Source: Bacteroidota bacterium (lineage in GTDB: Bacteria > Bacteroidota > Bacteroidia > Chitinophagales > Saprospiraceae). From it: a stretch of DNA of 5,582 bases. The stretch covers positions 1 through 5,582 of the forward strand of contig JAKQGD010000166.1 in NCBI GenBank assembly GCA_029573365.1, read 5' to 3'. Made by a program: the position numbers and the translations under genes. The notes under the pieces were generated by a model, which was not told the DNA's origin, did no database searches, and worked only from the letters and a program-made list of their open reading frames with translations. Of the stretch, positions 1-5,582 are shown in pieces (position 1 is the first letter of the stretch; each line of letters opens with the position of its first letter).

Positions 1-69
1 TCCGTTACCATCCATAATGATGGCAATGTGTTTGGGCAGTTTTTCGGGGTCAATCTCCGGTTTTTTCAT
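1..69 (-). CDS. uppS: Isoprenyl transferase (undecaprenyl diphosphate synthase), N-terminal fragment
   Basis: This is the first 23 codons of a gene that runs off the left edge of the window. The enzyme is a cytoplasmic cis-prenyltransferase that adds isopentenyl diphosphate units to farnesyl diphosphate, making the C55 carrier lipid used for peptidoglycan and O-antigen synthesis. The visible peptide ends in the family signature KHIAIIMDGNG (residues 13-23). Asp20 corresponds to the catalytic, Mg-diphosphate-binding aspartate of the family. The ATG at 67-69 places this motif at the usual distance from the N terminus. The gene follows the DUF6089 gene by 24 bases; the pair, often followed by bamA, is a familiar order in Bacteroidota (from memory). 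A TATCTTTG element lies 7 bases before the ATG. The identification is strong despite the short fragment, because this motif is highly diagnostic. Confidence 0.93.
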   Translation of the reverse strand, partial: MKKPEIDPEKLPKHIAIIMDGNG

Positions 70-76
70 TGGGGTG

Positions 77-84
77 CAAAGATA
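77..84 (-). promoter_or_regulatory. Possible Bacteroidota -7 element before uppS
   Basis: On the minus strand the sequence reads TATCTTTG, a full match to the Bacteroidota -7 consensus TAnnTTTG, ending 7 bases before the uppS ATG. No TTG lies at the expected 19-21 base spacing upstream; the nearest weak candidate is ATTC about 22 bases away. It could supply uppS with its own very short-leader transcript, in addition to readthrough from the DUF6089 gene. The same octamer occurs before mnmA. Confidence 0.45.
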
Positions 85-93
85 GGAAAAAGC

Positions 94-972
94 TTACTTT
101 CCGGCCGAATAGCTGGGGCATTTGCCTTTTGGGTTGTCAAGTTTAAAAGTTAATATCAATCCAAAGAAGGAATACCAGTCTTTAGTTTTGGCATTTCCTC
201 TTTGTTTTCCACTGTTAATGGCCGGATTATCTTCGGGTTTGGCAAGACTTGGGTCTGATAACTCAGCCGATTCGGCTCCTCTTTCAAATTTCAGGGTGTT
301 GTAATCCGGGTAGGTAGTGCTAACATCATCCAGATAATCGGTCCATGTTTTGCGGGGCACCGCTTCCAGCCCCAGAGACCACCTTTTAGCTACATCAAAC
401 TCTATAAGTAAGCCCATCGGCCTAGACCAGTTGGTAAGGTTGTATGGTTTTTTTCCTGTGCCGGGAATGGTTTGTCCTTCGGTACCTAAAGGTTGCAGTT
501 CTACGTATTGCCCCTGATACCATGCCTGGGGATTAAATCTGAAAGCACTCACACCCAGATGGAGGTACATTCTTAATTTATATTTATCGAGGCTTTTCCA
601 AAGTTTGTTGACATTTAGGTCGGTATAGACTCCATATTCGTAGAGTGGTGAATAAAAACTCAAATTTCTTGATTTGCGGCCAGGGTCCTCGGCAAAGGAA
701 TCATCGCCGGCCAGCCTGCCTATCATAAATCTGGTGTTGATACTCGCCCACGGCGTCACATTGTAACCTGTTGATACGCCCCAAGAGAGATTGCCTGGGC
801 CAAAGCTGATGCTCAAGGGCCGGGGAGCAAGGTCACCCTGGTAATACATAGTGCCCGTGTGCAGTCTTGCATGGAACATTTGACCTTGCACAGGTACATA
901 GCAAAGTACCAAGCAAAGCATAGCCACTAAGACTGACAAAATCTCAATTTTTGGGATGGTTTTATCTGTCAT
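94..972 (-). CDS. DUF6089 family protein, predicted outer-membrane beta-barrel
   Basis: This 292-residue exported protein has no known biochemical role that I can name. An N-terminal signal peptide spans residues 1 to about 30, with a hydrophobic core at 11-28 and probable cleavage after VQG. The mature part has alternating strand-like segments with aromatic residues, as in outer-membrane beta-barrels. Features I recognise from DUF6089 proteins of Bacteroidota are YYQGDL (43-48), FRFNP (144-148), PLGTEGQ (161-167), TDYLDDVSTTYPD (211-223), RGNAKTKDWYSF (258-269) and a C-terminal KCPSY (284-288). The ATG at 970-972 is preferred. An in-frame TTG three codons upstream (979-981) is possible, but it lies inside a promoter-like TAATTTTG. 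uppS follows after 24 bases, which suggests a link to envelope biogenesis by context only. The family assignment is firm; the function is unknown. Confidence 0.88.
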   Translation of the reverse strand: MTDKTIPKIEILSVLVAMLCLVLCYVPVQGQMFHARLHTGTMYYQGDLAPRPLSISFGPGNLSWGVSTGYNVTPWASINTRFMIGRLAGDDSFAEDPGRKSRNLSFYSPLYEYGVYTDLNVNKLWKSLDKYKLRMYLHLGVSAFRFNPQAWYQGQYVELQPLGTEGQTIPGTGKKPYNLTNWSRPMGLLIEFDVAKRWSLGLEAVPRKTWTDYLDDVSTTYPDYNTLKFERGAESAELSDPSLAKPEDNPAINSGKQRGNAKTKDWYSFFGLILTFKLDNPKGKCPSYSAGK

Positions 973-978
973 TGGCTG

Positions 979-986
979 CAAAATTA
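979..986 (-). promoter_or_regulatory. Possible -7 element before the DUF6089 gene
   Basis: The minus strand reads TAATTTTG, matching TAnnTTTG, and ends 6 bases before the preferred ATG at 972. No TTG is seen at the usual upstream spacing, and the region is AT-rich, so a chance match is quite possible. If it is real, the mRNA would begin at or just before the start codon, and the alternative TTG start (979-981) would lie within the promoter. Confidence 0.25.
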
Positions 987-1072
987 ATTTGCGAAAGCAA
1001 TAATATTCTAAAAGAGCTACTCAAACTCCTGGTTTGGCTGATTATTTACAATCCAAGCAAGTAAAAAGTAAA

Positions 1073-1585
1073 TTATATTTCAAGGATACCTTGGGGAAGG
1101 TCCATATTTAACATCCTGGATTCGGGGTCAATATCCAGAATCAATTGATCCGCCAAAGGTATGTGTTTTTTTTGATTTTTATACAAAATGACAGCCATAA
1201 TTTGACCGGGATGGTTCTCTATGGTTTCGATTATACCTACCGGCTCACCTTTGTCACAGAGTGTAAACCCTTCCAAGTCCCATTTTTCCCTTTGCCGCAT
1301 ATATACCTGAGATGTCAGATCCTTTTCTCTGAGATAAATTTCATGGAGCCCAAGGCTTGATGCCTGCTCCGGATTGTCGATGTCTTCGATTTTGACCAGC
1401 AGATGGTTTGTTTCGCGGATGTCTTCAATAAAGTATGGGACATAGTTTCCCATTATCTTGACAAACATATGGCTTGTCCCAATGAAATCATCCCAATAAA
1501 TGTCCTCTATTTCCGTTTTCAACTCTCCGCCCGTTCCGACAGGCTTGAGCAGCCTTCCGATGCAGACATAGCTCTGACGCTGCAT
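1073..1585 (-). CDS. rimM: Ribosome maturation factor RimM
   Basis: RimM binds ribosomal protein S19 in the 30S head and assists late 30S assembly and 16S rRNA processing in the cytoplasm. The 170-residue length is normal for the family. The N-terminal beta-barrel domain begins with the signature VCIGRLLKPVGTGGELK (7-23). The C-terminal PRC-type barrel starts near WDLEGF (102-107) and contains HIPLADQLILDID (141-153), ending with the typical MDLPQGILEI (161-170). The canonical aromatic stretch at the start of the PRC domain is reduced to REKWDLEG. The ATG at 1583-1585 shares one base with the stop codon of the upstream lipoprotein gene (TGATG), so the two are probably translationally coupled. 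rpsP, the usual upstream partner of rimM in many bacteria, is not in this window. Confidence 0.93.
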   Translation of the reverse strand: MQRQSYVCIGRLLKPVGTGGELKTEIEDIYWDDFIGTSHMFVKIMGNYVPYFIEDIRETNHLLVKIEDIDNPEQASSLGLHEIYLREKDLTSQVYMRQREKWDLEGFTLCDKGEPVGIIETIENHPGQIMAVILYKNQKKHIPLADQLILDIDPESRMLNMDLPQGILEI

Positions 1586-2334
1586 CAGTTGTGTTCTATG
1601 AGGGTAAGGGTGTGGATAAATCCTTTCTGGGCTTTCTGCTCCCAGGGATCATTGGGCTTTGACCCGTCAGAATCAAGAATGATCATCTCCTTTCTCACCA
1701 GCCCTATGCCTTTTCCATAAACTTCGGTCACTTTACGCCGGTCAATGATAGAAGAATCGTCCACCAGGTTTATACGGATAGAAGGTATGCTCTGGCCTTT
1801 GTAGTCATAAGCCTCATCAATCTCTTCCATCCTGTGTTTCCAGTTTTTATAAGGCTCGATAGATTCTCCCGCCACTTCTATACGTATGTCTTCGTCCAGG
1901 AATATATTACCATCCCACCTGAGTCCTTTTTTTATGGGAAAAATCAGTTTTACGAATTTTAGGTTATCCTCTGTCCGTATGGCTCTGCTAGAATCGACGT
2001 TGGTAGTCCAGGTGTTTGTCCGGGTCCAGTCGTCGTTTGTGTTTCTCCTGAAGTAACGGTGTACCTTAAAAACAGAATTGCCAGTTTCGTCTGTAAATTT
2101 TTCGCCTATCTCTTCTCTGATAAATGACCTGAAAGTATCTCTGCGGGCTCCTCCATTGTCATAGATGATGCTGTCGGATGTATAGGTCCAAGATTTGCCT
2201 GTAGCAACAGGAAAAAAATCATACCCAAAGGTACTTTCATCAAGCATCTCAGTTTCCTTTTTGCAGGATACAAGACCCAGCAAAAGGAGCAGGCTTAGAA
2301 CAGTATGCTTTTTAAAATATTTTTTTAGCTGCAT
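1585..2334 (-). CDS. Uncharacterised lipoprotein
   Basis: I do not recognise a named family for this 249-residue protein. The N terminus is a clear type II signal peptide: basic residues at 4-10, a leucine-rich core at 12-20, and the lipobox LVSC with Cys24 as the lipidated residue. The mature protein starts CKKETE and soon becomes acidic, which is compatible with an outer-membrane lipoprotein. The rest is rich in short beta-strand-like segments, with FFPVATGKSWTY (40-51), FPIKKGLRWDGN (132-143) and VYGKGIGLVRKE (205-216). That pattern recalls other Bacteroidota lipoproteins with a G-x-W-x-Y opening and a YGxGIGLV ending. There are no transmembrane helices after the signal and no catalytic motif that I can see. 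It lies about 100 bases downstream of mnmA and overlaps the rimM start codon by one base. No promoter is evident in front of it, so it may be read from the mnmA transcript. The role is unknown. Confidence 0.82.
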   Translation of the reverse strand: MQLKKYFKKHTVLSLLLLLGLVSCKKETEMLDESTFGYDFFPVATGKSWTYTSDSIIYDNGGARRDTFRSFIREEIGEKFTDETGNSVFKVHRYFRRNTNDDWTRTNTWTTNVDSSRAIRTEDNLKFVKLIFPIKKGLRWDGNIFLDEDIRIEVAGESIEPYKNWKHRMEEIDEAYDYKGQSIPSIRINLVDDSSIIDRRKVTEVYGKGIGLVRKEMIILDSDGSKPNDPWEQKAQKGFIHTLTLIEHN

Positions 2335-2435
2335 GTCAGACTTTTAAAACATTAACGAAGGCTCTTATTATTTATTTTACCGCCACAGTTCACTTTTGAT
2401 TCTTAAGTGCTGGGGAGGCTGGAATAAAAATCAAT
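2335..2435 (-). other. Intergenic spacer between mnmA and the lipoprotein gene
   Basis: This AT-rich spacer of about 100 bases holds no recognisable TAnnTTTG element, no convincing GC-rich hairpin followed by a T-run, and no small open reading frame that I can support. The only symmetry is a short TTGATT and AATCAA pair separated by a long loop, which is too weak to call a terminator. Readthrough from mnmA into the lipoprotein gene is therefore plausible. Confidence 0.5.
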
Positions 2436-3536
2436 TTATGAAACAAAACTTCCTAGGATGATGCCCCCGCCAATCACATCGTCACCCTCATAAAAAACGG
2501 CCGACTGTCCGGGAGCTATTCCCCGCACGTGGGCAAAAAAATTGACATGGACCATATCACCTTCCATGGCCAAAGATGAAAGTGTCCCGGGATCGTTGTA
2601 TCTGACCTGGGTTACTGCTTCCATGCCTTCTGGCAGGGCGTCATATTTCATCAGATTGATCTGCCCCACAGACATCCCATTGCGGATAAGGTCATCGAGT
2701 TCACCCAGGATCACCGTATTTGTTTCCGGGATGATCTCAGTAACAAACTTGGGCGTTTTAAATCCACCGCCGAGGCCTTTACGCTGGCCTATGGTATAAA
2801 AAGGATATCCTTCATGAGTGCCGAGCACCTCACCTTTTGTGTTTACAAAATGCCCACCCTGTACTTTTTCTTCTAGGCCCGGTACCCTTCTTTTTAGAAA
2901 ACCACGGTAATCATTGTCCGGAACAAAACATATCTCATAGCTTTCTGCCTTCTTACTCAGTTCCTCGTATCCAAAATCCCTGGCCATCTGCCTGATTTCC
3001 GGTTTGGTATAATTGCCCAGTGGAAAACGACTTCTTTCAAGGCATTGCTGCGAAAGTCCCCACAGGACATAACTTTGATCCTTTCGTTCATCTTTGCCCT
3101 TTGAAATATACTTTCTGCCTGCCGCTTCCTTTATCACGGCATAATGGCCTGTGGCAATAAACTCACAATCCATGGCATCCGCTCTTTTGAGGAGGGCACT
3201 CCATTTGATGTGCGTATTGCAAAGAACACAGGGATTTGGGGTCCTTCCCGCGAGGTATTCATCCACAAAATTGTCGATGACATAATCTCCAAACTCGTCC
3301 CGTATGTCGATAATAAAATGATGAAAGCCCATGTTTACGGCTACCTGCCTGGCATCATTGATAGAATCCAAAGAGCAGCAGCCGGTTTCTTTTTTACTGC
3401 CGCCTGCACTGGCATAGTCCCAGGTTTTCATGGTGATGCCTACGACTTCATATCCCTGCTCATGGAGCATCATCGCGGCCACAGTACTGTCTATGCCTCC
3501 GCTCATCGCTACCAAAACTCTGCCTTTCTTGCTCAT
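2436..3536 (-). CDS. mnmA: tRNA-specific 2-thiouridylase MnmA
   Basis: MnmA activates U34 of tRNAs for Lys, Glu and Gln with ATP and inserts sulfur to form 2-thiouridine, acting in the cytoplasm. The 366-residue length is usual. The N-terminal PP-loop ATPase domain carries SGGIDS (12-17), a conservative variant of SGGVDS. MKTWDY (36-41) and GCCSLDS (52-58) follow. The two catalytic cysteines are present: Cys106 in NPCVLCN and Cys203 in SYEICFVPDND. The central domain includes YTIGQRKGLG (247-256), and the C-terminal beta-barrel ends near GGGIILG (356-362). The frame stays open for 41 codons upstream to an ATG at 3659, but this lies over the DUF92 gene and upstream of the promoter. The start at 3534-3536 puts MSKKGRVLVAMSGG in the normal position. 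The gene appears to have its own promoter. Confidence 0.96.
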   Translation of the reverse strand: MSKKGRVLVAMSGGIDSTVAAMMLHEQGYEVVGITMKTWDYASAGGSKKETGCCSLDSINDARQVAVNMGFHHFIIDIRDEFGDYVIDNFVDEYLAGRTPNPCVLCNTHIKWSALLKRADAMDCEFIATGHYAVIKEAAGRKYISKGKDERKDQSYVLWGLSQQCLERSRFPLGNYTKPEIRQMARDFGYEELSKKAESYEICFVPDNDYRGFLKRRVPGLEEKVQGGHFVNTKGEVLGTHEGYPFYTIGQRKGLGGGFKTPKFVTEIIPETNTVILGELDDLIRNGMSVGQINLMKYDALPEGMEAVTQVRYNDPGTLSSLAMEGDMVHVNFFAHVRGIAPGQSAVFYEGDDVIGGGIILGSFVS

Positions 3537-3558
3537 TAATACTTGTATAAACAGGGCA

Positions 3559-3589
3559 CAAAGATACTGATTTCTGGCTTTTTTTTCAA
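3559..3589 (-). promoter_or_regulatory. Bacteroidota-type promoter for mnmA
   Basis: On the minus strand a TTG (3587-3589) is followed by a 20-base spacer and TATCTTTG (3559-3566). This fits the Bacteroidota sigma factor consensus, TTTG/TTG near -33 and TAnnTTTG near -7, in both sequence and spacing. The spacer begins with eight consecutive A residues. The element ends 22 bases before the mnmA ATG, so the leader would be about 15-17 bases. The TTG overlaps the stop codon of the DUF92 gene. This is the best promoter in the window. Confidence 0.7.
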
Positions 3590-4347
3590 GACACAATTGC
3601 TGATACCGCCACAAAAGCCAGTGTGTTGAGTGCATTGCTGAGCAAATTGACCATGTCATTGGTCATCCACCTCATCCCTTTGACAAGCACAGCGTTGTTT
3701 TCTGATGACTCTGTCAATACTCCCCTGTCCATATATTTGGACTGCCAAAGGCTGCCTAACAAACTATCTGTGAGCATGCCCGCAAATGAAAAGACGGCTA
3801 TGAGATACAAGTCTTTGATCCATAAATCAAAGACAAAAAAATGAATGCCCGCAAACACCATTGCAACAGCCAGACCTGCGAGTGTTCCCGCCAGCGTTAT
3901 ACCTCCTGACATGCCGGCATCTACCGGCTTTAAAGTCACAATATCATAAGGTGTACTTCCATACGCCATGCCGGCATCGCCGCTTATGGTATCGGTTATG
4001 CTTATGCCAACCGAAGCCACATATGCTGCCATTAAAGGGTGAAAATCTGTAATTTTCCACAAGATCAGGCAGACCACCGCCATGCCACCATTGGCCAGAA
4101 CCTGCACCGCTGTGCGGCCTTGCTGTTTTGCCACTGGCTGATGGAGTTTGCCGCTGAGGCTTCCCGCCATAAAAAATATAACCATAGGAAACAGAAAAAC
4201 AGGACCACCTGCCAGTAAAATCCCCGCACCTACCAACCAGGCTGCCACACCGCCCCCTCGTGTAAGCCATCCCATTTTTAAAGCCCCTAGGACAGCAAGA
4301 GCCATGCCAGCCATAAGCAAACCAAATGTGACAAATGTGGTTGTCAT
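3586..4347 (-). CDS. DUF92 family integral membrane protein
   Basis: This 253-residue protein belongs to the DUF92 (TMEM19-like) family of polytopic membrane proteins. One plant member, VTE6, is a phytyl-phosphate kinase, but the bacterial function is not established, and kinase activity here would be an inference. I count about six to seven hydrophobic segments, roughly at 5-22, 34-61, 84-98, 105-120, 147-175, 181-199 and 236-252. Family motifs are GRTAVQVLANGG (77-88), TDTISGDAG (118-126), IVTLKPVDAGMSGGIT (136-151), GTLAGL (154-159), SLLGSLWQ (195-202) and TNDMVNLLSN (229-238). The middle motif is usually DT-x-(A/S)-S-E-(L/I)-G, so the Glu seems replaced by Asp. The start is 3 bases after the acetyltransferase stop, so the genes are probably cotranscribed. 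The 3' end overlaps the -33 element of the mnmA promoter. Confidence 0.88.
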   Translation of the reverse strand: MTTTFVTFGLLMAGMALAVLGALKMGWLTRGGGVAAWLVGAGILLAGGPVFLFPMVIFFMAGSLSGKLHQPVAKQQGRTAVQVLANGGMAVVCLILWKITDFHPLMAAYVASVGISITDTISGDAGMAYGSTPYDIVTLKPVDAGMSGGITLAGTLAGLAVAMVFAGIHFFVFDLWIKDLYLIAVFSFAGMLTDSLLGSLWQSKYMDRGVLTESSENNAVLVKGMRWMTNDMVNLLSNALNTLAFVAVSAIVS

Positions 4348-4350
4348 CTG

Positions 4351-4851
4351 TTACTTATTTTTTCGTATGGCAAAGATCATCTCGTCTTCGTATCGTCCGT
4401 TTTTTATTATTGTCGCCCTGAGGTGGGCCTCCAGCACAAATCCGTTTTTTTCCAGCACCCTCTGTGAAGCTGAATTTGAGCCAAACGGCACGGCAAAAAT
4501 TCTTTCAACAGGCAGATATTCAAATCCATATCTGACCACTTGGTTAATGGCCCTGCTGACGATGCCTTGTCCCCAGAAAGGTTGGCCCAGCCAATACCCC
4601 ATTTCGGCATTTAGCCTGTAAATATCATGCTGAGGGTGGAGACCTATGCCACCACAAGCCTTCCCTGCTATTTCAATGGCAAAAATGGAGGTTGATTTTG
4701 AAGCCATATTTATAAAGGTATGGGCATCATCAAGGGTATAAGGGTGAGGGAATGCATCACGGAGATTTTTTGCTATTTCCGGATTATTGGCAAAATGGGC
4801 CAGCGAATCCGCATCATCCTCCTGCCAGGACCTAAGAGCAAACTGTAACAT
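4351..4851 (-). CDS. GNAT family N-acetyltransferase (RimJ/RimL type)
   Basis: This is a cytoplasmic acetyl-CoA-dependent acetyltransferase of the Acetyltransf_3 group, 166 residues long, a standard length. The N terminus LRSWQEDDADSL (6-17) and ANNPEIAKNLRDAFPHPYT (21-39) match RimJ/RimL-like proteins. The acetyl-CoA-binding motif is QPFWGQGIVSRA (90-101), and the later NSASQRVLEKNGF (126-138) carries the conserved Asn and the Glu-Lys-x-Gly-Phe stretch. Ribosomal protein N termini are substrates of the founding members, but the substrate here cannot be told from sequence. I chose the ATG at 4849-4851. An in-frame ATG at 4894-4896 would add 15 residues without family resemblance and overlap the upstream reductase gene. 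The gap to that gene is 31 bases with the chosen start. The next gene, DUF92, begins 3 bases after the stop. Confidence 0.92.
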   Translation of the reverse strand: MLQFALRSWQEDDADSLAHFANNPEIAKNLRDAFPHPYTLDDAHTFINMASKSTSIFAIEIAGKACGGIGLHPQHDIYRLNAEMGYWLGQPFWGQGIVSRAINQVVRYGFEYLPVERIFAVPFGSNSASQRVLEKNGFVLEAHLRATIIKNGRYEDEMIFAIRKNK

Positions 4852-4882
4852 ACGTATAAGTTGAAGCTTAATTATTTGCCGA

Positions 4883-5582
4883 TTATGGAACCGCATGTCC
4901 CATCGAAGCTTCCCATAACTTAAACCATTCCTCTAGTTCGAGTTTTGTGTCCAGGGCTTGTCTTAGCTTGCTGATACGTGCTATATCTGTTGTTCCGGCC
5001 ACAGGCAATATCGCCGCGGGATGTGTCAGTATCCACGAGAGCAGGATGATGTCTTCATCTACCTCATATTTTTTTGCATACTCCCTGGCCAGTTTCCTTA
5101 TCCTTGTCGTTTGCTCGCTGTCTCTTTTAAACACTACACCCATAGGTGCCCAGGCCATAGGCCTTATACTATGCAGCATCATATGTTCCAGACTGCCATC
5201 TGTCAGTGGCCCGCAGTGGGTCACAGAAAACTCGATCTGGTTGTATTCCACAGGTATACATTGTCTGATGAGGTCAGTCTGAGATGGTGTAAAATTCGAA
5301 ACCCCAAATGCCAGAATCTTACCCTGGTCTTTCAGTCTTGTCACAGCTTCTGCCACCTCATGTGGATACATCAGGGGACTGGGTCTGTGCAGCAGCAAAA
5401 GGTCCAAATGGTCTGTGCCCAGATTGTCGAGCGACTTCTCACACTGCCGTATAATGTGGCTCTTGGCATAATTGTAATGTCCGACCGTAAAAGGTTTGTC
5501 CGGACACATTTTATTTATACCACATTTGGAAATAAGTTTCACTTCGTGCCTCTTTACACCGGAGGCAATCATGGCTGTTCCA
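4883..5582 (-). CDS. Aldo/keto reductase, YdhF-like (5' end outside window)
   Basis: This is the C-terminal part, about 233 residues, of an NADP(H)-dependent aldo/keto reductase with a TIM-barrel fold; the true start lies beyond the right edge. Counting from the first visible Met (5570-5572), the catalytic Lys is Lys16 in ISKCGI, and the active-site His is His62 in LLLLHRP. GVSNF is at 90-94, RPMAWAPMG at 137-145, and the cofactor-binding VAGTTDIARI at 191-200. The catalytic Asp and Tyr should lie in the missing part. The spacing and the ending (WFKLWEASMGHAVP) resemble Escherichia coli YdhF closely, as I remember it. The reading frame stays open through that Met to the window edge, so the Met is internal. 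The natural substrate of this subgroup is not known to me. It is followed by the acetyltransferase gene after a short gap, probably in one operon. Confidence 0.93.
   Translation of the reverse strand, partial: GTAMIASGVKRHEVKLISKCGINKMCPDKPFTVGHYNYAKSHIIRQCEKSLDNLGTDHLDLLLLHRPSPLMYPHEVAEAVTRLKDQGKILAFGVSNFTPSQTDLIRQCIPVEYNQIEFSVTHCGPLTDGSLEHMMLHSIRPMAWAPMGVVFKRDSEQTTRIRKLAREYAKKYEVDEDIILLSWILTHPAAILPVAGTTDIARISKLRQALDTKLELEEWFKLWEASMGHAVP

Noticed and set aside
1022..1036. An inverted repeat, CAAAC-TCCTG-GTTTG, between rimM and the DUF6089 gene, possibly a terminator.
   Set aside because: The stem is only 5 bp and AT-rich, with no clean T-run after it; this is within chance for an intergenic region.
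3144..3539. A 131-codon plus-strand open frame.
   Set aside because: It is antisense to the well-supported mnmA gene and has no recognisable domain.
3537..3659. A 41-codon in-frame extension at the 5' end of mnmA.
   Set aside because: It overlaps the DUF92 3' end, lies across the predicted promoter and has no resemblance to MnmA N termini; the internal ATG gives the standard start.
3944..4270. A 108-codon minus-strand frame inside the DUF92 gene.
   Set aside because: It is an alternative frame of a gene whose motifs are all in the other frame.
4371..4378. GATCTTTG on the minus strand, one base off TATCTTTG, upstream of the DUF92 start.
   Set aside because: It lies within the acetyltransferase coding sequence, lacks the TA start and has no TTG at the right spacing.
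4148..4621. A 157-codon plus-strand open frame.
   Set aside because: It lies opposite the DUF92 and acetyltransferase genes, has a low-complexity, proline-rich start and matches no family; it is a shadow frame.
4852..4896. A 15-codon in-frame extension of the acetyltransferase, with an ATG at 4894-4896.
   Set aside because: It would overlap the reductase gene and adds residues before the usual family N terminus.
1..5582. A hidden defence, mobile or biosynthetic system.
   Set aside because: All coding space is taken by housekeeping or common accessory families; there are no repeats, integrases, toxin-antitoxin pairs or effector domains visible.

Overview
The window looks like a stretch of ordinary chromosome from a member of the Bacteroidota. 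The evidence is a DUF6089 outer-membrane-type gene next to uppS, a MnmA with the form I associate with this phylum, and matches to the Bacteroidota promoter element TAnnTTTG. A more exact placement (for example Saprospiria or Chitinophagia) is a guess. All eight genes lie on the minus strand, so transcription runs from high to low coordinates. The DNA is densely coding: the largest gap is about 100 bases, and no stretch over 300 bases lacks a gene. I see no RNA gene, mobile element, CRISPR array or phage gene.

In transcription order, the window opens inside a YdhF-like aldo/keto reductase (5' end missing), followed by a RimJ/RimL-type GNAT acetyltransferase and a DUF92 membrane protein that starts 3 bases after the acetyltransferase stop. 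These three probably share a transcript. A well-formed Bacteroidota-type promoter (TTG, 20 bases, TATCTTTG) overlaps the end of the DUF92 gene and probably drives mnmA, the tRNA 2-thiouridylase. About 100 bases further on is an uncharacterised lipoprotein gene whose stop codon overlaps the start codon of rimM (30S ribosome maturation). After another gap of about 100 bases come the DUF6089 gene and the first 23 codons of uppS, which makes the undecaprenyl carrier lipid for cell-wall synthesis.

The gene set is housekeeping: tRNA modification, ribosome assembly and cell-envelope synthesis, plus accessory enzymes. I found no convincing new biological system. The points worth a second look are modest: the same TATCTTTG element before mnmA and uppS, TAnnTTTG elements placed 6 to 7 bases before two start codons (possible near-leaderless mRNAs), the coupling of rimM to an orphan lipoprotein, and a changed acidic motif in the DUF92 protein.
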